NCBI RefSeq assembly: GCF_020731355.1
Contig: NZ_JAJFZK010000001.1
Span: forward strand, 62,001 to 126,000
Source: Bacillus sp. REN16
GTDB lineage: Bacteria > Bacillota > Bacilli > Bacillales > Bacillaceae_L
Direction of reading: 5' to 3'
DNA: 64,000 nucleotides
Positions 25,979 through 34,042 of this stretch are shown here, piece after piece. How positions within the stretch are numbered: position 1 is the first letter of the stretch; every line of letters starts with the position of its first letter. Position numbers and translations under genes: made by a program. The notes beneath the pieces were generated by a model. That model had not been told where the DNA came from and ran no database searches. It saw nothing but the letters and a program-made list of their open reading frames with translations.

Positions 25979-28021
25979 ATGGGAAAAAAATTCATCAAGA
26001 CTTTTTCCGAGGTTGGAAAAGTAAAAATCATCCTGTTGGTGGGACTGCTTTTTATTTTATTCGTGGCAATTGGACTCAACATGTATATCAAATCTCGGGA
26101 TGTTACTGCTTTAAATAATCCATTACCAGAACCAACCATTATTTATGATAAAAATGGGGAAATTGCGAGCAAGGTACCTGGACCTAAAATGGAAGGGGTC
26201 AGCTATGAAAAAATCCCGCCGCATGTTATTCATGCAGTTGTCGCTATTGAGGATAGGAGATTTTACAAACATCCCGGTGTGGATTATATTGGGATCTTTC
26301 GTGCACTTTTCCGGAATTTAAAAGCAGGGGAAATCGTAGAGGGTGGTAGTACGATTACTCAGCAATTAACGAAAAATGTATTTCTGACTCATGAACAAAC
26401 ATTGAAACGAAAAATAGAGGAATTCTTCCTTGCCCAAAAAATTGAACGTACTTTTTCAAAAGAGAAAATCATGGAAATGTACTTAAATCAGATTTACTTT
26501 GGTGAAGGGGCATGGGGGATAAAAAATGCTGCAAGGACGTATTTTGGTAAAGAGGTTAAGGAATTAACGGTTAGTGAGGGGGCTATTCTTGCAGGTTTAA
26601 TTAAATCACCCTCCCGAATGAACCCTTTAATCGACCAAGAAAAATCATTTGCCAGAAGAGATCTTGTCTTAGCAATGATGGAGGAGCAAGGATACCTTAC
26701 TTCTAATCAAATGAAGGAAGCAAAAGCACAAGAAATGGTATTTAAGGGGCGCCAGCTTGATCCGTATGAAGGAAAGTATCCATACTATGTTGATCATATT
26801 ATTGAGGAAGCGATCGAAAAATATGGTCTAACGCAAAATGAAGTCATGTCAGGTGGCTTAGAAATCTATACGGAGCTTGATCCTCACATGCAGGAAACGG
26901 TAGAAAATATCTATCAAAATGACAGTTTATTTCCTGCTAGCAGTGAAGATCAATTGCTTCAAAGCGGCGCCATTTTAGTAGATCCTAAGACCGGTGGAAT
27001 TAGCGCCTTGGTTGGCGGACGAGGTAAGCATGTGTTTCGAGGTTTCAATCATGCGACCCAATTAAAAAGACAGCCAGGTTCAACGATTAAACCACTCGCT
27101 GTGTATACACCAGCACTTGAGCACGGTTACAGCATTTATGATGTATTACCGGACCAGCCAATGAGTTTTAACGGCTATCAGCCATCAAATGTTTCCGGAA
27201 AATTTAAAGGCAGTGTGACCATATACGATGCGGTAAGGGACTCAGATAATGTTCCAGCGGTATGGCTTTTAAATAAAATTGGACTAAAAACAGGGATTGA
27301 TTCGGTAAAAGAATTTGGACTTCCAATAACAGAAAATGATCAAAACTTAAGTATTGCTCTTGGCGGCCTTGATGAAGGGGTTGCTCCGATTCATATGGCC
27401 GAAGCCTTTACAACCTTTCCGAATGAAGGGAAAAAGACGAAGGCACATGCCATTTCAAAAATTGTCGATGCGAATGGAGAAATGATTGCCGAGTGGAATG
27501 AAGAGCCAGTACAAATTACAACTCCCGAGGTTGCTAAGAGAATGACATTTATGCTGAAGGGTGTGGTTGAAAACGGCTCTGGTCGCCATGCTAAAATTGA
27601 AGGAAGAGAAGTGGCAGGGAAGACCGGTTCTACCCAGGTTCCCATCAAGGGAATTAATGGAGCAAAGGATATTTGGATGGTTGGATATACGCCAGAAGTT
27701 GTTGGTGCAGTATGGCTTGGATATGACAAGACAGATGAGAATCATTACCTAACCAATACAAGTTCTACTGCCGCGGCCATTTTTAGAGAGATTATTCAGC
27801 AATCATTAACTAATGTAGCGCCAAGTTCATTCAATCTCCCAGCCTATCAGCCTCCTGTAAAAAAGCAAGAGAATGAGTGGAAAGAAAACAATGGGCAGGG
27901 TAATAATAAGGGGAATTGGAAAGAGGAAAAAAAGAAGAAGAAGGAAGAAGAAAAAAAGCATAAAGATAAAGAGAAAAAGCGGAAAAAAGAAGAAAAAAAG
28001 AAAGACAAAGGTGATGACTAA
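25979..28021 (+). CDS. Class A (PBP1A-type) penicillin-binding protein
   Basis: ATG 25979 is chosen (GGAGGAGACTCGA upstream); 680 residues. Order: short cytoplasmic N-terminus, one membrane helix (~20-40), GT51 transglycosylase (~60-240, with EDRRFYKHPGVDYIGI and GGSTITQQLTKN), and transpeptidase (~320-620) with STIK at residue 368, SDN at 422 and KTG at 548. The enzyme polymerises and cross-links peptidoglycan. The last ~50 residues are almost only Lys and Glu (with a QGNN linker), an unusual charged tail that may contact wall polymers. The gene is monocistronic with a strong terminator. It is not clearly one of the B. subtilis PBPs by sequence. Confidence 0.93.
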   Translation: MGKKFIKTFSEVGKVKIILLVGLLFILFVAIGLNMYIKSRDVTALNNPLPEPTIIYDKNGEIASKVPGPKMEGVSYEKIPPHVIHAVVAIEDRRFYKHPGVDYIGIFRALFRNLKAGEIVEGGSTITQQLTKNVFLTHEQTLKRKIEEFFLAQKIERTFSKEKIMEMYLNQIYFGEGAWGIKNAARTYFGKEVKELTVSEGAILAGLIKSPSRMNPLIDQEKSFARRDLVLAMMEEQGYLTSNQMKEAKAQEMVFKGRQLDPYEGKYPYYVDHIIEEAIEKYGLTQNEVMSGGLEIYTELDPHMQETVENIYQNDSLFPASSEDQLLQSGAILVDPKTGGISALVGGRGKHVFRGFNHATQLKRQPGSTIKPLAVYTPALEHGYSIYDVLPDQPMSFNGYQPSNVSGKFKGSVTIYDAVRDSDNVPAVWLLNKIGLKTGIDSVKEFGLPITENDQNLSIALGGLDEGVAPIHMAEAFTTFPNEGKKTKAHAISKIVDANGEMIAEWNEEPVQITTPEVAKRMTFMLKGVVENGSGRHAKIEGREVAGKTGSTQVPIKGINGAKDIWMVGYTPEVVGAVWLGYDKTDENHYLTNTSSTAAAIFREIIQQSLTNVAPSSFNLPAYQPPVKKQENEWKENNGQGNNKGNWKEEKKKKKEEEKKHKDKEKKRKKEEKKKDKGDD

Positions 28022-28060
28022 AGAGGAAGCTCCCTTACAAATAGGGAGCTTCCTCTTTTA
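28021..28060 (+). terminator. Terminator of the PBP gene
   Basis: AAGAGGAAGCTCCCT pairs with AGGGAGCTTCCTCTT over a 7-nt loop, then TTAT. The stem is 15 bp and perfect. Confidence 0.9.
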
Positions 28061-28100
28061 TGGGGGTAAAAAAATATTTTGAAAAAATTTCATGTAAATG

Positions 28101-28127
28101 TGAAACCTTTTGTCGCTTTCTTTCGTA
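28101..28127 (+). promoter_or_regulatory. SigW-type promoter of the flotillin operon
   Basis: TGAAAC (28101-28106), 17-bp spacer, CGTA (28124-28127). This matches the SigW consensus, and the B. subtilis yuaF-floT operon is a known SigW target. Confidence 0.8.
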
Positions 28128-28171
28128 AATGGAATGTAAAGAAAATGTAAAAAGTGGTTGGAGGTGAGGCT

Positions 28172-28717
28172 ATGGAGTTATTTGGTTATGACATTCAAAC
28201 TATCTATTTGATCGGCTTAGTTGTAAGCGGAATTGGTACCCTACTCTTTATCTTATTTGGTGACTTTTTAGAAGGGATCTTCCCAGAAAGTTTTTTGAGC
28301 CCAACACTCATTTTTTCTTTCCTCACATTTTTAAGTGCATCTGGTTACATTTTTGAAAAATTGCTTTCCTTTCATAGTTTCTTAATTTTTGTTATATCAC
28401 TCGTATTAGCACTAATTTTAGTTACATTATTGAATGTATTCGTATTGATTCCATTGTCTTCAGCAGAAGAATCAATGGTTTACAAAGAAGAGGATTTGAA
28501 GGGACGAATTGGCAAGGTTATCACTTCAATTCCGGTTGATGGATTCGGTGAAGTAGTCATTGAAGGAATCAGTGGAACAATCGCTAAATCAGCAAAAAGC
28601 TTTAATAATGAACCCATTCCTTATGATGAAAAGGTTCTTATTATAGATATTAAAGAAGGCGTCGTGTACGTCTTACCTTACCAAAACATGAAGATTAAAG
28701 GGGGAAATGAACTATGA
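28172..28717 (+). CDS. yuaF: NfeD-like membrane protein YuaF
   Basis: ATG 28172 is chosen with GGAGGTGAGGC upstream; 181 residues. Four hydrophobic helices occupy the first ~105 residues, followed by a soluble OB-fold domain (~115-180, beginning LKGRIGKVITSIPVDGFGEV), the NfeD architecture. It is the partner of flotillin FloT in B. subtilis membrane microdomains and overlaps floT by 4 nt. Confidence 0.9.
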   Translation: MELFGYDIQTIYLIGLVVSGIGTLLFILFGDFLEGIFPESFLSPTLIFSFLTFLSASGYIFEKLLSFHSFLIFVISLVLALILVTLLNVFVLIPLSSAEESMVYKEEDLKGRIGKVITSIPVDGFGEVVIEGISGTIAKSAKSFNNEPIPYDEKVLIIDIKEGVVYVLPYQNMKIKGGNEL

Positions 28718-30249
28718 CAACAGGAATTTGGATTGTAATTGGAGTTGTCGCATTTTTACTGCTTGCACTTATTGGGGTATTTGTTACAAAGTACAGAACA
28801 GCGGGGCCTGACGAAGCCTTAATTGTAACAGGAAGTTATTTAGGCGGGAAAAATGTACATGTCGATGAATCTGGAAATCGCATCAAAATTGTCCGCGGTG
28901 GCGGTACATTCGTGCTTCCAGTCTTCCAACAGGCTGAGCCACTAAGTCTCTTATCGAGTAAACTGGATGTTCAAACACCTGAAGTATATACAGAGCAAGG
29001 TGTACCGGTTATGGCCGATGGAACTGCTATTATTAAAATCGGAGGTTCGATTTCTGAAATTGCAACCGCAGCTGAACAATTTTTAGGTAAGCGAAAAGAA
29101 GATAGAGAAAATGAAGCAAGAGAAGTATTAGAAGGTCATCTTCGTTCAATCCTAGGTTCGATGACCGTTGAAGAAATCTATAAAAATCGTGAAAAGTTTT
29201 CACAGGAAGTACAACGCGTTGCATCACAGGATTTAGCAAAAATGGGTCTTATCATTGTATCGTTTACCATCAAGGATGTTCGTGATAAGAATGGTTACCT
29301 CGATTCATTAGGTAAGCCAAGAATTGCTCAAGTAAAACGTGATGCAGATATTGCGACTGCTGAAGCAGACAAAGAAACTAGAATTAAACGTGCCGAGGCA
29401 GATAAAGAAGCCCAAAAATCTGAATTAGAACGCGCAACAGAAGTAGCAGAAGCAGCAAAAATAAACCAATTAAAAATGGCTGAGTACCGCAGAGAGCAAG
29501 ATATTGCGAAAGCACGTGCTGACCAAGCCTACCACCTAGAAGAAGCAAGAGCAAAACAAGAGGTTACCGAGCAACAAATGCAAGTCCAGATTATTGAAAG
29601 ACAGAAGCAAATTGAACTCGAAGAAAAAGAAATCTTACGTCGTGAAAAGCAATACGACTCAGAGGTTAAGAAAAAAGCAGATGCTGATCGCTATTCAGTT
29701 GTTCAAGCAGCGGAAGCGGAAAAAGCGAAGCAGTTGGCTGAAGCAGATGCAAATAAATATCGAATTGAAGCAATGGCGAAAGCAGAAGCCGAGAAAATCC
29801 GTATCGATGGTCTTGCTAAAGCTGAAGCCCAACGTGCACAGGGGGAAGCAGAAGCAGATATTATCCGCTTAACAGGTCTAGCAGAAGCCGAAGCAAAACA
29901 AAAAATTGCCGAAGCGTTCGAGCAATATGGAAAAGCGGCTATCCTCGATATGGTTATTAAAATGCTACCTCAATATGCAAAAGAAGTGGCTGCACCATTA
30001 TCAAATATTGATAAAATTACAGTTGTGGATACTGGAAGCAGCGGGGAAAATAGCGGTGCTAATAAGGTAACTGGGTATGCAACAAACTTAATGTCTACCC
30101 TACAAGAATCGTTGAAAGCATCCTCTGGTATCGATGTAAAAGAAATTATCGAAAACCTCTCAGGAAAAGGGAATGTTAGAAACTCTATCGATAACTTAAC
30201 TGAGGAATTAGCTCAGACAAGAAAACCTGCATCAACTGATAACGAATAA
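28714..30249 (+). CDS. floT: Flotillin-like protein FloT
   Basis: 511 residues. An N-terminal membrane segment (WIVIGVVAFLLLALIGVFVT) is followed by the SPFH/band-7 domain (~25-210) and a long coiled coil rich in Ala-Glu repeats (EAEADIIRLTGLAEAEAKQK near 375-395), the flotillin layout. It scaffolds functional membrane microdomains and affects membrane fluidity and signalling complexes. It is co-expressed with yuaF from the SigW-type promoter and ends at a strong terminator. Confidence 0.95.
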   Translation: MTTGIWIVIGVVAFLLLALIGVFVTKYRTAGPDEALIVTGSYLGGKNVHVDESGNRIKIVRGGGTFVLPVFQQAEPLSLLSSKLDVQTPEVYTEQGVPVMADGTAIIKIGGSISEIATAAEQFLGKRKEDRENEAREVLEGHLRSILGSMTVEEIYKNREKFSQEVQRVASQDLAKMGLIIVSFTIKDVRDKNGYLDSLGKPRIAQVKRDADIATAEADKETRIKRAEADKEAQKSELERATEVAEAAKINQLKMAEYRREQDIAKARADQAYHLEEARAKQEVTEQQMQVQIIERQKQIELEEKEILRREKQYDSEVKKKADADRYSVVQAAEAEKAKQLAEADANKYRIEAMAKAEAEKIRIDGLAKAEAQRAQGEAEADIIRLTGLAEAEAKQKIAEAFEQYGKAAILDMVIKMLPQYAKEVAAPLSNIDKITVVDTGSSGENSGANKVTGYATNLMSTLQESLKASSGIDVKEIIENLSGKGNVRNSIDNLTEELAQTRKPASTDNE

Positions 30250-30262
30250 AAACCGTATAAAG

Positions 30263-30295
30263 AGAAGCCAGACCATTGGTTCTGGCTTCTTTTTT
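30263..30295 (+). terminator. Terminator of floT
   Basis: AGAAGCCAGA / TCTGGCTTCT with an 8-nt loop and a T6 run. Confidence 0.85.
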
Positions 30296-30337
30296 GGGTT
30301 AAACTAGGGAAAAAGCAAAAAAAAATATAAATTCAAG

Positions 30338-30363
30338 TGAACTATTTATTGGCCATAGTCGTA
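30338..30363 (+). promoter_or_regulatory. ECF-type autoregulatory promoter of sigY
   Basis: TGAACT (30338-30343), 16-bp spacer, CGTA (30360-30363), 54 nt before the sigY start. ECF promoters have a GAAC -35 and CGT -10; the B. subtilis sigY promoter is of the TGAAC/CGTC class. Confidence 0.75.
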
Positions 30364-30416
30364 TTATGAACGAAAATATAAAGATAAGAAAATTTTCTTG
30401 GGGGAGAATTCACTGC

Positions 30417-30980
30417 ATGGATGAAAAGGAACTAATTCGCAGTGCGAAGCGTGGTGACACAATCGCGTTTGCAATGCTTTTTAAGGAGCATTACCCTTTT
30501 TTAGTAAAATATCTAATAAAGGTTACAATGAAGCCTGATATTGCCGAAGACCTGGCACAGGAAGCCATGCTGAAAAGCATGGAAAAAATCAAAATGTATA
30601 ACGGTAAAGCAAAATTCTCCTCATGGCTCATAACAATTGCAACAAACTTATACATTGATGATCTTCGAAAAAAGAAACGCGAGCATAATTATCAGCAACA
30701 GGAACAAGCATTGCGTAAAATGAAGTGGCAATTTGATAACCAGTCTGAGGATTGGAGTGATGTGCTGAATGCTTTAGGAAGGCTTTCGGATGAAATTCGG
30801 ATTCCAATTGTACTCAAACATTACTATGGGTATTCATATGAAGAAATAGCGGATATGCTTCATATTGCAATTGGTACTGTTAAATCAAGAATACATAATG
30901 GAATCCAAACAGTGAGAAAGGAGTTGAGACCCAATGAAGAAAAACAAGCTAATCCTACTAAAGAACGAACAACAACATGA
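30417..30980 (+). CDS. sigY: ECF RNA polymerase sigma factor SigY
   Basis: ATG 30417 is chosen with GGGGGAG upstream; 187 residues. Sigma region 2 spans ~8-85 (AEDLAQEAMLKSMEKI, FSSWLITIATNLYIDDLRKK) and region 4 ~120-175 (GYSYEEIADMLHIAIGTVKSRIHNG). Identity as SigY rests on the following genes, which match yxlC, yxlD and yxlE in order. It should drive its own operon. The 3' end overlaps yxlC by 47 nt. Confidence 0.85.
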   Translation: MDEKELIRSAKRGDTIAFAMLFKEHYPFLVKYLIKVTMKPDIAEDLAQEAMLKSMEKIKMYNGKAKFSSWLITIATNLYIDDLRKKKREHNYQQQEQALRKMKWQFDNQSEDWSDVLNALGRLSDEIRIPIVLKHYYGYSYEEIADMLHIAIGTVKSRIHNGIQTVRKELRPNEEKQANPTKERTTT

Positions 30981-31296
30981 AGAAGACTTAGAAACGATTC
31001 AAGATATAAATGAAGCACTATCTAAAATTGATTATCATTATTCGGTTTTCACTCCTGATTTGCGAGCTTTTGAACAAATGGTAGCAGTTGAACAACAAAA
31101 ACAAAAGAAGAAATTTAGGCGGGATTTAACATCATTTATATTGATTGCTTTATTAATTATGACAGGTTTAATTACAGCTTTTTTCCAACTTCCGTTTGCC
31201 TTTATCATCATTCAAGGTGTCGCCACAATTAGTTTGCCAGTCTATAGTTTTTTTCGATATCGAAAACGGGTGAGTGTAAATGAATACGAATCATGA
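30934..31296 (+). CDS. yxlC: YxlC-like SigY anti-sigma component
   Basis: 120 residues, ATG 30934 preceded by AAAGGAG. A charged cytoplasmic N-terminal domain (~1-70) is followed by two hydrophobic helices (FILIALLIMTGLITAFF, LPFAFIIIQGVATISL). In B. subtilis YxlC, with YxlD, negatively regulates SigY. It overlaps both sigY and yxlD. Confidence 0.78.
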   Translation: MKKNKLILLKNEQQHEEDLETIQDINEALSKIDYHYSVFTPDLRAFEQMVAVEQQKQKKKFRRDLTSFILIALLIMTGLITAFFQLPFAFIIIQGVATISLPVYSFFRYRKRVSVNEYES

Positions 31297-31483
31297 TCTA
31301 CTTTTTATAGTTGTAGTGATCATCGTACTTATTCAAGGTTTGTGGTTATTTTTAGATGCAAGAAAACGGGGACATAATTATTGGTTTTGGGGGATATGGG
31401 GATTAATCCAAACACCATTGCCACTTATTTTATATCTTATATTTGCAAGAAAAATTTATCGACGCGGAGCAGATAGGGAATGA
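31280..31483 (+). CDS. yxlD: YxlD-like small membrane protein
   Basis: 67 residues with two helices. The second part, RGHNYWFWGIWGLIQTPLPL, has the look of the phospholipase D N-terminal (PLDc_N) membrane motif found in YxlD. It is probably needed with YxlC for control of SigY. It overlaps yxlE by 4 nt (ATGA). Confidence 0.75.
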   Translation: MNTNHDLLFIVVVIIVLIQGLWLFLDARKRGHNYWFWGIWGLIQTPLPLILYLIFARKIYRRGADRE

Positions 31484-31689
31484 TGAGAACTATCGCGAAA
31501 TATATTGTATTGATGATAGCCATTGTTGGACAAATCGTAGGAATTGTATTTTTGTTTATTGATATTTCAAAGGCACTGACGTTCTATGTGTTTTACATGG
31601 TTGCCATTGTTTTATTATTTGCCTTATTGGTTTGGGAGCGAAAACGTGAGAAAGAGGAGGATGGCGAAAATGATTATCGTGACTACTGA
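31480..31689 (+). CDS. yxlE: YxlE-like small membrane protein
   Basis: 69 residues with two hydrophobic helices (YIVLMIAIVGQIVGIVFLFI, ALTFYVFYMVAIVLLFALLV) and an acidic/basic tail (WERKREKEEDGEND). Position and topology match YxlE of the sigY operon. The function is unknown. It overlaps the following gene by 20 nt. Confidence 0.72.
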   Translation: MMRTIAKYIVLMIAIVGQIVGIVFLFIDISKALTFYVFYMVAIVLLFALLVWERKREKEEDGENDYRDY

Positions 31690-31984
31690 TTATGTACCTG
31701 GTAAAGAAGTAAAAGAACTAAAGGGGTTTGTACGGGGAGGTACTGTCCAATCTAAGCATATCGGAAAAGATATCATGGCAGGTTTAAAAACAATCGTTGG
31801 GGGAGAAATTTCCGATTATACCGAAATGCTAGAGGAAGCTCGTCAAAAAGCAATTGGCCGATTGGTGGAAGATGCAAGTGCAAAAGGTGCAAATGCAGTT
31901 ATCGGGTTACGCCTGCAAACCTCATCGGTCATGCAAAATGCATCCGAAATTATTGCATACGGAACAGCTGTATACGTAGAATAA
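31670..31984 (+). CDS. UPF0145/YbjQ family protein
   Basis: ATG 31670 is chosen because AGAGGAGG ends 9 nt upstream; 104 residues. The YbjQ fold is clear: MIIVTTDYVPGKEVKELKGF at the N-terminus, GGEISDYTEMLEEARQKA in the middle, and GANAVIGLRLQTSSV near the C-terminus. These are pentameric 'heavy-metal-binding' domain proteins of unknown function. Here it is the last gene of the sigY operon, in the place where B. subtilis has the yxlF-yxlG ABC transporter. Confidence 0.88.
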   Translation: MIIVTTDYVPGKEVKELKGFVRGGTVQSKHIGKDIMAGLKTIVGGEISDYTEMLEEARQKAIGRLVEDASAKGANAVIGLRLQTSSVMQNASEIIAYGTAVYVE

Positions 31985-31993
31985 TCGCTTTCC

Positions 31994-32030
31994 AGCTAGG
32001 ATTGATATTCTTTCCTAGCTTTTTCTTTTA
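31994..32030 (+). terminator. Terminator of the sigY operon
   Basis: AGCTAGGA / TCCTAGCT with an 11-nt loop, followed by TTTTTCTTTTA. Confidence 0.8.
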
Positions 32031-32092
32031 TCTAATGGTCCTTCCTGTGGTACGATAGCAAAAGGAACTATATTGGAAGGAAGGAATCCGAG

Positions 32093-33112
32093 TTGACTGA
32101 ACGCTACTCTCGTCAAGAGCTATTTACTCCAATTGGAGTAAAAGGGCAAGAAAAGATTAGAAGTAAACATGTTCTTATAGTGGGGGCTGGTGCGCTTGGT
32201 ACGGTAAGTGCTGAGGCACTTGTCCGTGCAGGCATCGGAATGCTGACAATAGTTGACCGTGACTATGTAGAATGGACAAACCTACAAAGACAACAATTAT
32301 ATAGTGAAGAAGATGCTGCCAACCGGCTACCAAAAGCGATTGCAGCCAAGGAACGCTTGAAAAAAATTAATTCGGACGTTGAAATCAAGGCATATGTAAT
32401 GGATGTTTCGATACAGGAGATTGAAAAGCTCATTGAGGGCGTAGATCTAATAATCGATGCAACAGACAATTTTGACATAAGAATGATCTTAAATGACGCA
32501 TCACAAAAATACAACATCCCATGGATTTATGGAGCATGTGTTGGAAGCTATGGAATTAGTTATGCCATACTTCCAGGCAAGACACCTTGTCTGCATTGCC
32601 TCTTAGAAACGGTACCTATGGGAGGACTAACATGTGATACGGTCGGAATTATTAGTCCAGCTGTTCAAATGGTGGTTGCATATCAGGTAACAGAGGCACT
32701 TAAAATATTGGTTGAGGATTATGATGCGCTTCGAAAAAGTCTCGTTTCATTTGATTTATGGAAAAATCAACATACTGCTATTAAGGTAAACCGTATAAAA
32801 AAAGAAGACTGTCTATCCTGTGGAACTAATCCCACCTATCCATTTTTGTCCTTCAAGAATCAAACAAAGACAGCCGTTTTATGTGGGAGGGATTCAGTTC
32901 AAATCCGACCAAGCGAACGAATGGAAAGAGATTTAGATTCACTTGCCATTCTTTTAACTGCACAAGGTGGCAAAGTTGATAAAAATCCATACTTACTCTC
33001 GTTTACAAAGGGTCCAAACAGAATGGTGGTCTTCAAAGACGGTCGCGTTCTTATCCATGGAACAAAGGATCTGTTAGAAGCGAAAAGCCTGTATCATCGG
33101 TATTTAGGATGA
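32093..33112 (+). CDS. moeB: ThiF/MoeB family adenylyltransferase
   Basis: TTG start with GGAAGGAAGG upstream; 339 residues. The E1-like nucleotide-binding motif VLIVGAGALGTVSAEALVRAGIG is at ~26-48, followed by DRDYVEWTNLQRQ. The zinc site is formed by CLHC near 167 and CLSC near 238. It activates the C-terminus of a sulfur-carrier protein (MoaD or ThiS) by adenylation. About 90 C-terminal residues are beyond the E1 core. No moa or thi genes are near, so MoeB versus ThiF cannot be settled; MoeB is the better match for this length in Bacilli. Confidence 0.85.
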   Translation: MTERYSRQELFTPIGVKGQEKIRSKHVLIVGAGALGTVSAEALVRAGIGMLTIVDRDYVEWTNLQRQQLYSEEDAANRLPKAIAAKERLKKINSDVEIKAYVMDVSIQEIEKLIEGVDLIIDATDNFDIRMILNDASQKYNIPWIYGACVGSYGISYAILPGKTPCLHCLLETVPMGGLTCDTVGIISPAVQMVVAYQVTEALKILVEDYDALRKSLVSFDLWKNQHTAIKVNRIKKEDCLSCGTNPTYPFLSFKNQTKTAVLCGRDSVQIRPSERMERDLDSLAILLTAQGGKVDKNPYLLSFTKGPNRMVVFKDGRVLIHGTKDLLEAKSLYHRYLG

Positions 33113-33251
33113 TTTTTTCAGATTGCATTTCGAAACTGCAGTTTCACAGAATGTTCATACCTTCGACAAAAAACTGCCTTAAAACTGAATCTGATTTTTC
33201 TACAATTAATGATACTCTTAAACCATAGAAGAGATAATGGGGGAGTTCATT

Positions 33252-33335
33252 GTGGAAGAATTATCAATTACATTTAACATTGCGGCAGCTTTAGTACTAG
33301 TATTCTTTATCGGCGTAATTATCATCGAATCATAA
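33252..33335 (+). CDS. 27-residue single-helix membrane peptide
   Basis: GTG start with GGGGGAG 6 nt upstream and its own terminator directly after. The sequence has an acidic N-terminus (MEELS), a hydrophobic core (AAALVLVFFIGVIII) and ES at the end, so it is a predicted one-pass membrane peptide. It is too short for standard ORF calling. It does not resemble a toxin with a visible antitoxin RNA. Function unknown. Confidence 0.6.
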   Translation: MEELSITFNIAAALVLVFFIGVIIIES

Positions 33336-33336
33336 G

Positions 33337-33368
33337 AAAAATCCACGGGTCTTCTCGTGGATTTTTTA
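33337..33368 (+). terminator. Terminator after the 27-residue ORF
   Basis: AAAATCCACG / CGTGGATTTT with a 9-nt loop and T6. Confidence 0.85.
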
Positions 33369-33399
33369 ATGAATAGCTTCAGAGCCTGCGCTTTTCCAA

Positions 33400-33783
33400 T
33401 TAATCAGCAGTATTTACCATAATGCCTGCAACTTGTTGAAGACGCGCATAGAAGCTTTTCGCTGCATCACTAGTAAGTTCATTTTCCTCGAATGCTTCTT
33501 TCATACAACGGAGCCAAGCCCTTGCACGGGTTGGAGTAACCTCAAAAGGCAAATGACGATGTCTCATTGCCGGAGGTCCAAATTCGTTACTATATAATAA
33601 GGGTCCACCTGTAAATTGCGTTAAGAACATATATTGCTTTCTTTTAATCTCCTCTATATCACCTTCAAATAAAGGAGCTAAATCCGGATCTGCATATACT
33701 TTAGGATAAAACGTATTCACTAAATCTTGGATTGTCTCAGCGCCGCCAATTTCTTCATATAAGGTATTTAATTTATAGTCCAT
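33400..33783 (-). CDS. yjbI: Group II truncated haemoglobin (YjbI-like)
   Basis: 127 residues, the normal length for a 2-on-2 globin. Visible features are TFYPKVYADPDLAPLF with the B10 Tyr, the proximal His region MRHRHLPFEV, and the G8 Trp in ARAWLRCM, typical of group II. The protein binds oxygen or NO through haem, and B. subtilis YjbI is the relative. In this genome the gene is isolated from the yjbH locus and is preceded by an FNR-type box and a -10 at the right spacing, so it is probably induced when oxygen is low. Confidence 0.93.
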   Translation of the reverse strand: MDYKLNTLYEEIGGAETIQDLVNTFYPKVYADPDLAPLFEGDIEEIKRKQYMFLTQFTGGPLLYSNEFGPPAMRHRHLPFEVTPTRARAWLRCMKEAFEENELTSDAAKSFYARLQQVAGIMVNTAD

Positions 33784-33815
33784 GATATCACCGCCACATA
33801 AATTTATTTATTAGT

Positions 33816-33821
33816 ACTATA
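33816..33821 (-). promoter_or_regulatory. -10 box of the truncated haemoglobin gene
   Basis: TATAGT on the minus strand. The start site inferred from it (about 33809) places the FNR-type box centre at -41.5. Confidence 0.6.
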
Positions 33822-33842
33822 TCAATACTACAAATAACTAGG

Positions 33843-33858
33843 TGTGATATAAATCACA
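33843..33858. promoter_or_regulatory. FNR/CRP-type operator
   Basis: TGTGATATAAATCACA fits TGTGA-N6-TCACA exactly, and the dyad extends to 8-bp arms (GGTGTGAT / ATCACACC). The centre is 33850.5. Confidence 0.8.
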
Positions 33859-34042
33859 CCAAACTATATTCAGTTGAAGCTCCAATACGACTAGGCGCAT
33901 TTGATTAGATAATCATTCCCATATTAAAGAATGTTTGTTATTATAAAAATAATCAATCGAATAAAAATTTTGACTTTCCCCTTATTATCTCCATCATAAA
34001 CAAAAACAAAGTCAATTACAATTTTAGGAGTGTGAAATTTAC

